Source: Siphonobacter sp. BAB-5405
Lineage (GTDB): Bacteria > Bacteroidota > Bacteroidia > Cytophagales > Spirosomataceae
Assembly (NCBI RefSeq): GCF_002872335.1
Contig: NZ_NJAG01000007.1
Location: forward strand, 434,001 to 498,000
Direction of reading: 5' to 3'
Length of the DNA stretch: 64,000 nucleotides
Under the pieces are notes generated by a model. That model was not told the origin of the DNA. It worked only from the letters and a program-made list of their open reading frames with translations, and did no database searches. Within the stretch, counting starts at the first letter, position 1. The number at the start of each line of letters is the position of its first letter. The translations under genes and the position numbers were made by a program. Positions 25,493 to 36,005 of the stretch are shown here, in pieces.

Positions 25493-25523
25493 GGTTCAAG
25501 TTTTGGTTAAGGGAGTTGTTTAC

Positions 25524-26480
25524 TTATTTGACCATTACTACGGTGCCGTTTACCACGTACGTAGCTTTATCCGTCTTGACGTTGTATACGTTGTCAACCG
25601 AACGAACGGCCGATTGCGTCAGGAATACATCATAGGGTTTTAGTACATTAGTCTGGGCATCACGGTGATAGAGCGTATCGCCCACGTTCACTTCGCTCAT
25701 GCGTTTGACGCCGCTGGTGGTCAGTACGGGGTGATTGGCCGTAGCTTCCAGACTCACCGATTCCCACTGCGTAGATTGAGAAGCCGTTAGTTTAGCCGCC
25801 GGATCCATCAAGGTCAAGCGAGTCAGGGCAAAAGACTGATTAGTGTGAATATCCAGTTTCTCTACCGTAGCCGTTTCCAGGAGCTTCGTGGTGGCATTGA
25901 AGCTCTGAATCTGGTCGCCCGCCGTGATCGAAGCAATGGCTTTCGTGGTACCGTTGGCCAGGGTCACTAACGCATCCGCTGGGAAGCAGTACTCAATTTT
26001 CTCTCCTTCCTGAGCGGCTGCCGGAGCACCACCTACCCCTGATTTCGTCAGGGCAAAGGCGATGCAGGAAGAAAGGCCCTTCATGGCTTCTTCGCCGTAC
26101 TTCAGGTCGTCGATGTATTTGCCCCATACTTCGCCCGGAGCATCTGGACTTGGTAACGGAAAGGCTTTTAGTTTACCATCTTTGGGCGTCGTGTAAATCG
26201 CGTACATGCCCAGCTCGGACATTTTCTCCGTTTCGAAGAGTTTGTACAGGTATACCCGACGTTCGGTACCGTCCGAAAACTTAAAGACGAAAGGATCACC
26301 CGAACGGTCCAGAATAAAACTACCCGCTTTCACGTACGTGTCCTTTTCGAGGTTCTTAACTGCTATTTTCTTGGCAGCTTCGTATTCAGCAGCCGTAATG
26401 GGACGTTTCTCGGAATCCTGGGCCCAGCTACCCGTAGCTACCAGAGCAGCCAATCCTAAAGTCAGGAATAATTTCTTCAT
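25524..26480 (-). CDS. Secreted protein with C-terminal Hint (hedgehog/intein) domain
   Basis: A 318-residue protein with a signal peptide ending near residue 20 (MKKLFLTLGLAALVATGSWAQ). Residues 22-150 form an unrecognised domain. A Hint domain starts at Cys165 (YCFPADALVTLANG), the position of the nucleophile in hedgehog and intein autoprocessing domains, and contains the TANHPVL block with the conserved His typical of motif B. The protein ends in YVVNGTVVMVK, so there is no downstream extein. If active, the domain could cleave or esterify the N-terminal part by N-S acyl shift. The terminal Asn/His dyad of splicing inteins is absent. It is a single-gene unit. Confidence 0.82.
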   Translation of the reverse strand: MKKLFLTLGLAALVATGSWAQDSEKRPITAAEYEAAKKIAVKNLEKDTYVKAGSFILDRSGDPFVFKFSDGTERRVYLYKLFETEKMSELGMYAIYTTPKDGKLKAFPLPSPDAPGEVWGKYIDDLKYGEEAMKGLSSCIAFALTKSGVGGAPAAAQEGEKIEYCFPADALVTLANGTTKAIASITAGDQIQSFNATTKLLETATVEKLDIHTNQSFALTRLTLMDPAAKLTASQSTQWESVSLEATANHPVLTTSGVKRMSEVNVGDTLYHRDAQTNVLKPYDVFLTQSAVRSVDNVYNVKTDKATYVVNGTVVMVK

Positions 26481-26575
26481 AGGGAAAATTAGTTTTCTGT
26501 TTGCAGTCTTCCGTTGTCAGTCAATAACTTCTAATAGGTAGCCTATACTTTATACTTTATACCTAACCAACACCC

Positions 26576-28216
<1,641 letters not shown>

Positions 28217-28249
28217 TTAAACGTACCGGGCGATAAGTCCCTACCAGGG

Positions 28250-29455
28250 TCAGGACACTACTTTAGTGAATGAATCCGTAAAGGCTTTCATTTCGTCCAT
28301 GGTTCCGATCGAAACCCGGCACCAGTGCTGTCCGTCGAAGAACCAGTTTCGTACCATTACGCCTTCCTGCATGAGTTTTCCGGTCAGTTCCGTACCCTTC
28401 ATATTAACCGGGAAGAGCATAAAGTTGGCGTACGAAGGAATGACCTTGTAGCCAGCTTTCGTCAGGAAATCAGCCGTATACTTTTTCGATTCATTCGTTT
28501 TATCGAGCACCATTTTCGTATTCTCGGCATCCGAGAAAGCCGCCATAGCTCCCATGATCGTAGGTAGCGTGAGGCCAAAGCCGTTCATCGTATACTTGGA
28601 AATATCCTGTAACAGTTCGGGTTTACCCAGAGCATACCCTAAACGCATCCCGGCAAACGCATACAGTTTAGAGAGCGTCCGTAGCACGATTACGTTTTTA
28701 CCTTCCTTGATTTTATCCACCATACAATCCGTTTTCGGATTGGTGGCGTAATCGATGTAGGCTTCATCCACCAGTACGGTAACCTTTGGTGAAACCTCGT
28801 CGATGAACTTCCGCAGCTTATCCGCAGGCAACATGTTACCCGTCGGGTTGTTGGGGTTACAGATGTAGACCAGGCTGTGTTTGGCGGGATCGATTTTCTT
28901 CGCCATCGCGTCCAGGTCGTACTGGTAATCCGCCGTGAGCTTTACCTTTTCCATGGGGTAACGCTCGTCATTACTCGAGATGTAGCAGGGATCGCCCACC
29001 ATGATCGTACCCTTCTGAGCAAAGTGCATCAAGCTGGCATTCAGCAATTCCGTTGAACCACAGCCCAGTTTAATATAGCTTTTGGAAGCTCCACCCCAAC
29101 CGCCGCCGCCGGCCGGACTTTGGGGCATGGGAATACCGTCTTTCTCAGAAATCGCTTTGTATAGATCCATCGTAGCTCGCATCGCATACCGGTTGGCTTC
29201 GGTTAGGGAGCTATTGACAGCCGTTTTCGTTTTTGCCGAAAGTCCCCAGGGGTTTTCGTTGGCACTCAGACGGGCTTTTACCGCTGCTGGCGGCATGGAG
29301 TCTGCTAGCAGGGCCGCCCGGAATTCGTGGGACAGGTCCATGTACAATTCATTCCGGGCTGCCGGATCTGCATAGGCCTTTTGCAGAAGAGCGGGTAATG
29401 CGGTTGCTCCTACCGTCATGGCAGCGGAGTTTTTGAGCCAGTTACGACGATTCAT
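28250..29455 (-). CDS. Tat-exported class I/II PLP aminotransferase (HisC-like)
   Basis: A 401-residue fold-type I aminotransferase resembling histidinol-phosphate aminotransferase, but with a twin-arginine signal (NRRNWLKNSAAMTVGATALP) and a further extension before the catalytic domain. Cofactor blocks are visible: the phosphate-binding GCGSTELLNASL, CNPNNPTGNML, DEAYIDYAT with the PLP-contacting Asp and Tyr, and the Schiff-base lysine in LRTLSKLYAFAGMRLGYALG. A short Gly/Trp-rich insertion (AGGGGWGG) lies ahead of the phosphate site. Exported aminotransferases are unusual, since amino donors and 2-oxo acids are cytoplasmic; it may act with the downstream amine oxidase. It is not part of a his operon. 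Confidence 0.85.
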   Translation of the reverse strand: MNRRNWLKNSAAMTVGATALPALLQKAYADPAARNELYMDLSHEFRAALLADSMPPAAVKARLSANENPWGLSAKTKTAVNSSLTEANRYAMRATMDLYKAISEKDGIPMPQSPAGGGGWGGASKSYIKLGCGSTELLNASLMHFAQKGTIMVGDPCYISSNDERYPMEKVKLTADYQYDLDAMAKKIDPAKHSLVYICNPNNPTGNMLPADKLRKFIDEVSPKVTVLVDEAYIDYATNPKTDCMVDKIKEGKNVIVLRTLSKLYAFAGMRLGYALGKPELLQDISKYTMNGFGLTLPTIMGAMAAFSDAENTKMVLDKTNESKKYTADFLTKAGYKVIPSYANFMLFPVNMKGTELTGKLMQEGVMVRNWFFDGQHWCRVSIGTMDEMKAFTDSFTKVVS

Positions 29456-29798
29456 CTTTCGTAAGCGTTTGATGGTTTTGTGGTATGCGAGCGACCTGAA
29501 TGGGACTTTAGAAAGAAGTAGTAGAAAATTTTACCATGCTTCTATTTTAATGAAAAAAATTTTCCCTTTCTGAGCATAAAATTAATTATTCTTTGGGAAG
29601 TATGCAACTAGCCACTGCTATCTATTTTCACTAATTTATGGTTTTTGTCGACCAAAACAGCCTTTTCACAAACCTATTATTCGCTATTTTCAAAAAATAA
29701 ATCCCTAAAAACCCATTTTTAAAACCTTAAAACCAGAAAATCTACAAAATAGACATAGTAACCAGATTGAGTACCAAATCCCTACCTTTGCCGTCAGT
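29456..29798. other. Intergenic region between the exported aminotransferase and proB
   Basis: This 343-base AT-rich divergent gap has no credible ORF. The only signal I trust is the -7 box at 29783-29790 facing proB. A-rich and T-rich tracts fill 29520-29760. Confidence 0.5.
29783..29790 (+). promoter_or_regulatory. Putative -7 element for proB
   Basis: TACCTTTG matches TAnnTTTG only nine bases from the proB ATG at 29799, which would give a leaderless or nearly leaderless mRNA. TTGA lies 13 bases upstream, closer than the ideal -33. Confidence 0.45.
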
Positions 29799-30830
29799 AT
29801 GAAGCCTATCTTAGTCATTAAATTTGGTACGGCCAGTCTCACCAAAGTAAACGGTGAGATCAATGAGGCCACAATTCTGGAAATTGCCCGTCAGGCCGCT
29901 CAGCTTCACGATCAGTATCGGATTGTACTGGTTTCTTCGGGAGCTGTGGGTGCCGGTAAAGCCTATCTGCAGAATTATCGGGGTGAACTCTCGCAACGTA
30001 AAGCGGCAGCCGCCATTGGCAATCCCCTCCTGTTGGGTTTGTACACGAAATACTTTGGGGCATTCGGGATTCCGGTCGCCCAAAGTCTGTGCGAACGAAG
30101 CCACTTTGCCAACCGCTCGCAGTTTCTGCAACTCAAGCAAACCTACGAGACCCTTTGGGAAAACGGGGTGATTCCAGTCGCTAACGAAAACGACGTAGTA
30201 TCGGACCTGGAGTTAAAGTTCTCGGATAACGACGAGCTGGCGACTTTACTCGCTGCCGGACTCGGAGCCGATACGTTGCTATTCAGCACCTCCGTAGGCG
30301 GTTTACTCGATCACGACGGAGCCATCGTTCCCCGCGTCGAACGTATTGATGAAAGTATACTGGGACTGGCGGATACTTCCAAAACGGCCGTTGGTCTGGG
30401 CGGTATGGTTTCCAAACTCAGCTTCGCCAAACGGGCCGTACGCATGGGCATCCGGGTGGTCATTTTTGGAATCCATACACCAGAAGGCATTCTCAACGCT
30501 TTGAAGGAAGAAACGGGTACCGTTTTCACCCCCGAAAAGGTATCCCTGAAAGCCCGCCATAAATGGTTAGGCACCGGTAGTCTCATCGCCGGACAGCTAC
30601 GTATTGACGCCGGAGCCGTAAAGGCCCTACGCGATCGGCGGAGTTTACTAGCCGTGGGTATTCAGGAGGTTACGGGAGAGTTTGATCGCGGCGAGGTCAT
30701 TGAAATCCGGGATGAAGCGGCTCAGGTAATCGCCGTAGCTAAAGCCCGGGAATCTTCGCGGGTTGTGGCAGAGAACCTGAAAACCCAGAATTTTGAAGTC
30801 GCTCACGCTGACGATATTGTTTTACTGTAA
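29799..30830 (+). CDS. proB: Glutamate 5-kinase
   Basis: Phosphorylates L-glutamate, the first step of proline synthesis. The 343-residue protein has an N-terminal amino acid kinase domain (VIKFGTASLTKV at 5-16, LVSSGAVGAGKAYL near 45, ANENDVVSD with nucleotide and glutamate contacts, SNLEL-like FSDNDELATLLA). A C-terminal PUA-type domain runs from about 262. It sits 45 bases upstream of proA, the usual order. Feedback inhibition by proline is known for the family. Confidence 0.94.
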   Translation: MKPILVIKFGTASLTKVNGEINEATILEIARQAAQLHDQYRIVLVSSGAVGAGKAYLQNYRGELSQRKAAAAIGNPLLLGLYTKYFGAFGIPVAQSLCERSHFANRSQFLQLKQTYETLWENGVIPVANENDVVSDLELKFSDNDELATLLAAGLGADTLLFSTSVGGLLDHDGAIVPRVERIDESILGLADTSKTAVGLGGMVSKLSFAKRAVRMGIRVVIFGIHTPEGILNALKEETGTVFTPEKVSLKARHKWLGTGSLIAGQLRIDAGAVKALRDRRSLLAVGIQEVTGEFDRGEVIEIRDEAAQVIAVAKARESSRVVAENLKTQNFEVAHADDIVLL

Positions 30831-30875
30831 GGAATCCTTTTGCTGATTCCTACGCCTTAAATCCTCATTTGCGAT

Positions 30876-32147
30876 ATGTCTGCCTCGGATTCCGAAATTC
30901 TTTCCATCGTTCCTCAACTGGCGGCTACGCACGCGGCGGCTCCGGCCCTGCGTCGACTGACGGACGCTCAGAAAGCCGCTCTGCTCCATCGGCTGGCGGA
31001 GGTTCTGCTTGCTCATACGGCTGCCATTCAAGCCGAGAATCAAAAGGACCTCGAACGCATGCCGCAAAGCGACCCGAAATGGGATCGGTTGCTACTGACG
31101 GAGAACAGAATCGAAAATCTGGCTCAAAGCGTACGGGATGTAGCCCAACTAGCCGATCCGACGAATCAGATTTTACTGGAACGTACCTTACCCAACGGAC
31201 TGCACCTCAAGAAAATCGCGGTCCCGATGGGCGTAGTGGGCGTTATCTACGAATCACGCCCCAACGTAACGATTGATGTAACCGCTCTTTGCCTGCGTTC
31301 GGGGAATGCCGTAGTCCTTCGCGGGGGCAGCGATGCCTGGCATACGAACCAGTATTTGGTAGGGCTGGTACATCAGGTATTGCAGGAACAAGGCGTTCCG
31401 GTTGAAATCATTACGCTGTTACCCACCGATCGCGAACTGATGAAAGAACTGCTGACGGCCACCCGTTACGTGGACATCATCATTCCGCGGGGTTCGGAGC
31501 AACTCATTCAGTTTGTGCGTCAGCACTCGCTGGTACCAACCATCGAAACCGGAGCGGGCGTCGTTCATACCTATGTACACGAGGAAGCCGATCTGGAAAA
31601 GGCTCGCGACATTGTCGTAAACGCCCGCGTATCCCGTCCTTCGGTTTGTAACTCGCTCGATGGTTTACTCGTCGATCAGGGCATTGCTTCGGCCTTCTTA
31701 CCGATGCTTTGTCAGGATTTCGAAAAATGGAATGTCGAGATCTACGCCGACCCGGCTGCGTATTACGTGCTGGAAAAAACGGGCTATCCGCAACTATACC
31801 ACGCTCAGGACGAAGATTTTGGTAAAGAATGGCTCGATTATAAAATTACTATCAAGGTAGTAACGGGACTGGACGAAGCTCTGGAGCACATTCGCACGTA
31901 CTCGTCGCGTCACTCGGAGGCCATTGTTTCGGAAAACCCGGACGTCTGCCGCCGTTTTCTGGAAGAGGTAGATGCTGCCGCCGTATACGCCAACGCCTCT
32001 ACCCGCTTTACTGATGGGGGTGAATTTGGCCTGGGTGCTGAAATTGGCATCAGTACGCAGAAGCTGCACGCTCGCGGCCCCTTTGCTCTGGAAAAGCTGG
32101 TTACCGAAAAATGGATGATCGAAGGCACTGGGCAAGTTCGCTGGTAA
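30876..32147 (+). CDS. proA: Glutamate-5-semialdehyde dehydrogenase
   Basis: Reduces glutamyl 5-phosphate to glutamate semialdehyde with NADPH. At 423 residues it is the usual family length. The catalytic cysteine is C258 in SRPSVCNSLDG. The nucleotide-binding MGVVGVIYESRPNVTID block spans about 118-134, and FTDGGEFGLGAEIGISTQKLHARGP closes the C-terminus (split across 366-390). It works directly with ProB in the same operon. Confidence 0.95.
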   Translation: MSASDSEILSIVPQLAATHAAAPALRRLTDAQKAALLHRLAEVLLAHTAAIQAENQKDLERMPQSDPKWDRLLLTENRIENLAQSVRDVAQLADPTNQILLERTLPNGLHLKKIAVPMGVVGVIYESRPNVTIDVTALCLRSGNAVVLRGGSDAWHTNQYLVGLVHQVLQEQGVPVEIITLLPTDRELMKELLTATRYVDIIIPRGSEQLIQFVRQHSLVPTIETGAGVVHTYVHEEADLEKARDIVVNARVSRPSVCNSLDGLLVDQGIASAFLPMLCQDFEKWNVEIYADPAAYYVLEKTGYPQLYHAQDEDFGKEWLDYKITIKVVTGLDEALEHIRTYSSRHSEAIVSENPDVCRRFLEEVDAAAVYANASTRFTDGGEFGLGAEIGISTQKLHARGPFALEKLVTEKWMIEGTGQVRW

Positions 32148-32161
32148 CACCTTCTTCTACC

Positions 32162-32204
32162 AAACGCGGCGGCTGGTTATGACCAGTCGCCGCGTTTCGT
32201 TTTC
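32162..32204 (+). terminator. Terminator after proBA
   Basis: AAACGCGGCGGCTGGT pairs with ACCAGTCGCCGCGTTT (one mismatch) around a 4-base loop, then TTTCGTTTT. Confidence 0.8.
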
Positions 32205-32234
32205 AGACAAAGGTTATATTTTTTGACTTGGGTA

Positions 32235-32738
32235 TCAGAGAGCATCCAGATTGGAGCCTTCTTCCTCCTGCAGTTTGTCCCGGGTATCTTTATACGCTTC
32301 TTCGATGGAATGTGATTTGCGTAAGTCACTGGCTTTTCGCGTCAGATCGGCCAGTGTTTCGTAGTGCTTGCACAACACGTCGAGTTCATCCTGATTCAGA
32401 CTTTCTACTCCTACCAGTCGGTTACTCGCTCCCTTGGTCGCGGCAATGAGTTCATTCAGTTTCAATTGGATCGATACTGAATCTTTATTTTGTGCTTTCT
32501 GGATGACGAACACCATCAGAAACGTGACAATCGTGGTAGAGGTATTAATGACCAGTTGCCAGGTTTCGGAGTAATGAAAAAATGGCCCGCTAATGGCCCA
32601 AACAAGGACAACACCCAGAGCAATTAGAAAAGCCCATACGCTACCCGTGGCTTTCGTTACCCAGGATGAAAATTTTTCAAATGGCGTTTGCTCGTGCGAT
32701 AGCGGGAGCGGACTCAGGGCGGGGGATTGCTTTTTCAT
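32235..32738 (-). CDS. Low-affinity iron permease family membrane protein
   Basis: A 167-residue protein with two closely spaced transmembrane helices (about 36-52 and 62-82, with HYSETWQLVINTSTTIVTFL between and into the second) and a cytoplasmic C-terminal half with predicted helices. The block NTSTTIVTFLMVFVIQKAQN followed by KLNELIAATKGASN is characteristic of the family named after the yeast Fet4-like low-affinity iron transporter. Direct evidence for iron transport by bacterial members is thin, so the functional name is only family-based. The gene is convergent with proA, with a shared intergenic terminator. Confidence 0.85.
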   Translation of the reverse strand: MKKQSPALSPLPLSHEQTPFEKFSSWVTKATGSVWAFLIALGVVLVWAISGPFFHYSETWQLVINTSTTIVTFLMVFVIQKAQNKDSVSIQLKLNELIAATKGASNRLVGVESLNQDELDVLCKHYETLADLTRKASDLRKSHSIEEAYKDTRDKLQEEEGSNLDAL

Positions 32739-32812
32739 GACGTTTGGGGCTATCGAGGTCTTGAATTGATCTCGGTTGATAAGCTTCGTAAAAAAATAAG
32801 CCGCCTGAACGC

Positions 32813-32849
32813 AAAAGAGCCTCCTTCGATGAAAGGAGGCTCTTTTTTA
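32813..32849. terminator. Bidirectional terminator downstream of the CBS-domain gene
   Basis: AAAAGAGCCTCCTT pairs with AAGGAGGCTCTTTT, with T and A runs on both sides. Confidence 0.9.
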
Positions 32850-32862
32850 ATTTCGTTTTTAT

Positions 32863-33528
32863 CTAAATGTTCAAATAGCGTAACAAAAGATCCAGTCGAT
32901 CGCGGTCCGTCGTATCGAGTGCTTCCGTCGTAAAAACTGAATCAATGACGTAATTATACCGTTCAAAGGTAGCAATGACCGCTTTGATATCGCGGCGATT
33001 CAGCTTTAGCGTCAATTTACCCGGACGATCCGTCTCATAATCCCCACTGTGGAAATAACTACTCACTATTTTCACATCATTCGATTCAATCAGCCGACTC
33101 ACTTCACTCATGGAGTAGTCCCGATCTTCCACTTGCAACACCAGTACCGCTCCCTCTTCCTGCGTACCTAGTTCGCTTGCAAACCGCCGTAGCAACTCAT
33201 TCACCGAAATACTACCGGCAAATTGCTGTTCTTCGTCTACCACGGGTAACACTTCCAGCTGATACAATTGGGCAGTACGTAGCAAGTCGTACAAGTGTTG
33301 ATAAGGTTGTACGGTTACCGTTGCGTATTCGGGTTCTAATTCAGCCAGTGAATCTTCTTCGTCAGCGTTCATTAAACGCTCTTCCGAAAGAATGCCAACG
33401 TACGTTTCCCCTTCGGCTAAGGCCAGCTGGGTTATACGGAATTCCTGCATCCAATCCAATGCTTTTCCCACGGTGTCCGTTGGCCGTAATGTCGGCAATA
33501 AGGGGTCAATCAGTTCTTCAGCAAGCAT
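32863..33528 (-). CDS. CBS domain-containing protein
   Basis: A 221-residue cytoplasmic protein with a tandem CBS (Bateman) module in residues 1-120. The first repeat starts LLPTLRPTDTVGKALDWM and the second is marked by YATVTVQPYQHLYDLL and LPVVDEEQQFAGSISVNELL. Residues about 125-215 form an ACT-like or unassigned C-terminal domain beginning AVLVLQVEDRDYSMSEVSRL. Bateman modules bind adenosyl ligands such as AMP, ATP or SAM and regulate partners; the ligand is not deducible. It stands alone between the alpha/beta hydrolase and the iron permease-like gene. Confidence 0.85.
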   Translation of the reverse strand: MLAEELIDPLLPTLRPTDTVGKALDWMQEFRITQLALAEGETYVGILSEERLMNADEEDSLAELEPEYATVTVQPYQHLYDLLRTAQLYQLEVLPVVDEEQQFAGSISVNELLRRFASELGTQEEGAVLVLQVEDRDYSMSEVSRLIESNDVKIVSSYFHSGDYETDRPGKLTLKLNRRDIKAVIATFERYNYVIDSVFTTEALDTTDRDRLDLLLRYLNI

Positions 33529-33621
33529 AAGGCCATGGGTTATTGACTAGTGAATGCGATGGTCCGGTTTACTCAATACGTTACTCGTTTAGATACGTCG
33601 ACAGATGGAAGAGAGCAGTAA

Positions 33622-34401
33622 TTAGTTTTCTACGAGTACCAGTTCCTTGGTACGCTTCAAAAATCCGGCCAGAATCTGGTTGAATTCTTCCGGGTGCTCC
33701 ATCATCGGAGCATGACAGCATTTATCGATAAAGTACAACTCCGTATTTGGAATCAGACGATCAAATTCGTGAGCTACCGTTGGAGGCGTAATGGTATCAT
33801 TTAATCCCCAGATGAGCAACGTCGGTACCTGAATCTGCGACAAATCTTTGCCCACGTTGTTGCGTTGAGCCGACTTGGCAATCTGTACGATACTCATACA
33901 CTTGGGAATGCTGTTCGTAATCTCAAAACACTCCTCGATCAGTTCGGGTGTAGCCACGTTCGGATCGTAGAAGGTATAGGAAACCCGCTCGCGGATGTAC
34001 TCGTAACTACCGCGTTTGGGATAACTACCACCCATTGCATTTTCAAACAATCCAGAGCTACCCGTCAGCACCAGCCGCTTCACATTCTCGGGATTTTTGA
34101 TGGTATACAACAAAGCAATATGGCCCCCCAGAGAGTTTCCTACCAGCGTAAGGTCGGTAAGCTTACGATCCTGTACGAATTTTTCGACAAAGGCCGTTAA
34201 TCCTTCCACACCGGCTTCCCGCGGGGGCATTTCATAAACAGGCATCAGCGGAATAATCACCCGATACTGATCTCTGAATGTATTAATGACCGCATCCCAG
34301 TTGGACAAGGCTCCGAACAGGCCATGAAGCATCATGACAATCTCGCCTTGCCCTTCGTCGATAAACTGATAGCCGTCTTCTTGTTTAATTGAATAGTTCA
34401 T
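33622..34401 (-). CDS. Alpha/beta hydrolase
   Basis: A 259-residue serine hydrolase. The ATG at 34401 (MNYSIKQEDGY) is preferred to one 13 codons upstream. The oxyanion-hole segment MLHGLFGALSNW, nucleophile S90 in VGNSLGGH, acid D202 in WGLNDTITPP and base H230 in CCHAPMMEHP give a complete catalytic triad. Homology type is that of carboxylesterase/C-C bond hydrolase relatives (MhpC-like). The substrate is unknown and no pathway genes surround it. Confidence 0.9.
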   Translation of the reverse strand: MNYSIKQEDGYQFIDEGQGEIVMMLHGLFGALSNWDAVINTFRDQYRVIIPLMPVYEMPPREAGVEGLTAFVEKFVQDRKLTDLTLVGNSLGGHIALLYTIKNPENVKRLVLTGSSGLFENAMGGSYPKRGSYEYIRERVSYTFYDPNVATPELIEECFEITNSIPKCMSIVQIAKSAQRNNVGKDLSQIQVPTLLIWGLNDTITPPTVAHEFDRLIPNTELYFIDKCCHAPMMEHPEEFNQILAGFLKRTKELVLVEN

Positions 34402-34535
34402 TTCACGGATTAAGACAATCGTTGAGGCAAAATAAAGCAATTTTTCTTTGAAAGATTCAAAACGAAGAAACTGCTTTTTTTCGTATTCTATCGAAAATAG
34501 CCAATTCGTCTGGGAATGACAAAAAGATTGAATCG

Positions 34536-34543
34536 TAGATTTG
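34536..34543 (+). promoter_or_regulatory. Putative -7 element upstream of the rRNA methyltransferase
   Basis: TAGATTTG matches TAnnTTTG, 34 bases before the ATG at 34578. Confidence 0.4.
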
Positions 34544-34577
34544 TTAAATTTTAGGGTAAAATTCTCCCTTTTCGCTT

Positions 34578-35936
34578 ATGCAACTTCCTGATTCCCTGCT
34601 TTCCTCCTTAGAAGAAGAAAGCGGTTTTAATAAAAAAAAATTCCTGGAGGCTCACGAAAAGCCGGCTCCGGTCTCGATTCGTATTAATCCGGTAAAAAAA
34701 ATAAGCCCTCCCGCTGGGGCCACGTCCGTACCCTGGACCGACCTGGGCTTTTACTTGCCCGAACGGCCCGTATTTACCCTCGATCCCCTGTTTCACGCCG
34801 GTACCTACTACGTTCAGGAAGCCAGCTCGATGTTTCTGGAAGCCTTCTTCCGGCAGGTCATGGAAGAAGAACCACTGCGGGTACTCGACCTGTGTGCGGC
34901 TCCGGGCGGCAAGAGTACACTCCTTTCCAGTCTGCTCAGCGACGATTCGCTACTGGTATCGAATGAAGTCATCCGGCCCCGTTCGGGCGTACTGGCCGAT
35001 AACCTGACCAAATGGGGTCGCATTCATTCCTTTGTTACCAATAACGATCCCCGTGACTTCCAGCGTCTGCCGGGCTTCTTTGATATTGTCGTGGTAGATG
35101 CCCCCTGTTCGGGTTCGGGCCTGTTTCGCAAAGATGCGGCGGCTATTACCGAGTGGTCGGAAGAAAACGTGGCCCTGTGTTCGCAGCGTCAGCAACGTAT
35201 TCTGGCCGACGTATGGCCCACGCTACGCGAAGGTGGGGTACTGATTTATTCCACCTGCTCCTACTCCAGCGAAGAAAACGAGCAGGTCCTCGACTGGCTC
35301 CGTTCGTCGTTTGCCTGTACTTCCATTCCCTTTGCGGAATCGTACGAGGGGATTGTCGAAGTACGTACCGAACAGGATAATTACGGCTATCGCTTCTGGC
35401 CTGACCGGGTGGAAGGCGAAGGGTTCTTTATCGCGGCCTTTCAGAAAACGGAAGATCAAGAGGACTATCCTTTTCGGAATTCTTCGGGTGGAAAGAATAA
35501 AAACCGCCGGACTGAAACGGCTGCCTTTACGCCCTGGGTGGACGATTTGTCCTCGTACGCATGGATCGAGAAAAACGGCGATTACTTTCTGATCAACCCC
35601 GAACATCGTCCGGAATTTGAAGTAATCAGTCAGAATCTGTACTTACGGAAGGCGGGCATACGTTTGGGCAAGCTGGCCGGACCGGACCTGATTCCGGATC
35701 ACGAATTGGCCCTAAGTACTGTGCTTTCCTCCGACGTTCCACGACTTGAGGTATCACGGGAGGATGCTTTACGCTTTCTAAAACGCGAAGATTTTGCGTA
35801 TGAAACGTCTCAGAAAGGCTGGCATCTGGTTTCATACCAGGGGCACGGCTTGGGCTGGGTGAAGGTATTGCCTAATCGGCTAAATAATTACCTGCCCAAG
35901 GACTGGCGAATTCTGATGGATATTCGGGAGAATTAA
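34578..35936 (+). CDS. RsmF/NOL1-NOP2-Sun type RNA cytosine-C5 methyltransferase
   Basis: A 452-residue SAM-dependent RNA methyltransferase. The SAM motif is VLDLCAAPGGKSTLL near residue 95. The two catalytic cysteines lie in VDAPCSGSGLF and YSTCSYSSEEN, the order required for C5 methylation of cytosine. The N-terminal RIN block (VSIRINPVKK) and a C-terminal RNA-binding region (about 330-452, ending NRLNNYLPKDWRIL) match the RsmF/YebU-type layout. The target is probably a 16S rRNA cytosine, but the exact site is inferred from the family only. Confidence 0.9.
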   Translation: MQLPDSLLSSLEEESGFNKKKFLEAHEKPAPVSIRINPVKKISPPAGATSVPWTDLGFYLPERPVFTLDPLFHAGTYYVQEASSMFLEAFFRQVMEEEPLRVLDLCAAPGGKSTLLSSLLSDDSLLVSNEVIRPRSGVLADNLTKWGRIHSFVTNNDPRDFQRLPGFFDIVVVDAPCSGSGLFRKDAAAITEWSEENVALCSQRQQRILADVWPTLREGGVLIYSTCSYSSEENEQVLDWLRSSFACTSIPFAESYEGIVEVRTEQDNYGYRFWPDRVEGEGFFIAAFQKTEDQEDYPFRNSSGGKNKNRRTETAAFTPWVDDLSSYAWIEKNGDYFLINPEHRPEFEVISQNLYLRKAGIRLGKLAGPDLIPDHELALSTVLSSDVPRLEVSREDALRFLKREDFAYETSQKGWHLVSYQGHGLGWVKVLPNRLNNYLPKDWRILMDIREN

Positions 35937-35954
35937 ATCGACCTCTATCTCCAC

Positions 35955-35991
35955 AAAAAATCCCGTCAGTTCGTAGCTGACGGGATTTTTG
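35955..35991. terminator. Bidirectional terminator
   Basis: AAAAATCCCGTCAG pairs with CTGACGGGATTTTT; shared by the convergent methyltransferase and DUF4105 genes. Confidence 0.92.
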
Positions 35992-36005
35992 ATTATAGTA
36001 AAAAG

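Noticed and set aside
25524-26480. Intein inserted in a host gene
   Set aside because: There is no C-extein and no terminal His-Asn followed by Cys/Ser/Thr; the frame ends with the Hint domain.
28250-29455. Histidine biosynthesis hisC
   Set aside because: The Tat signal, the Gly/Trp insertion and absence of other his genes argue against a role in histidine synthesis.
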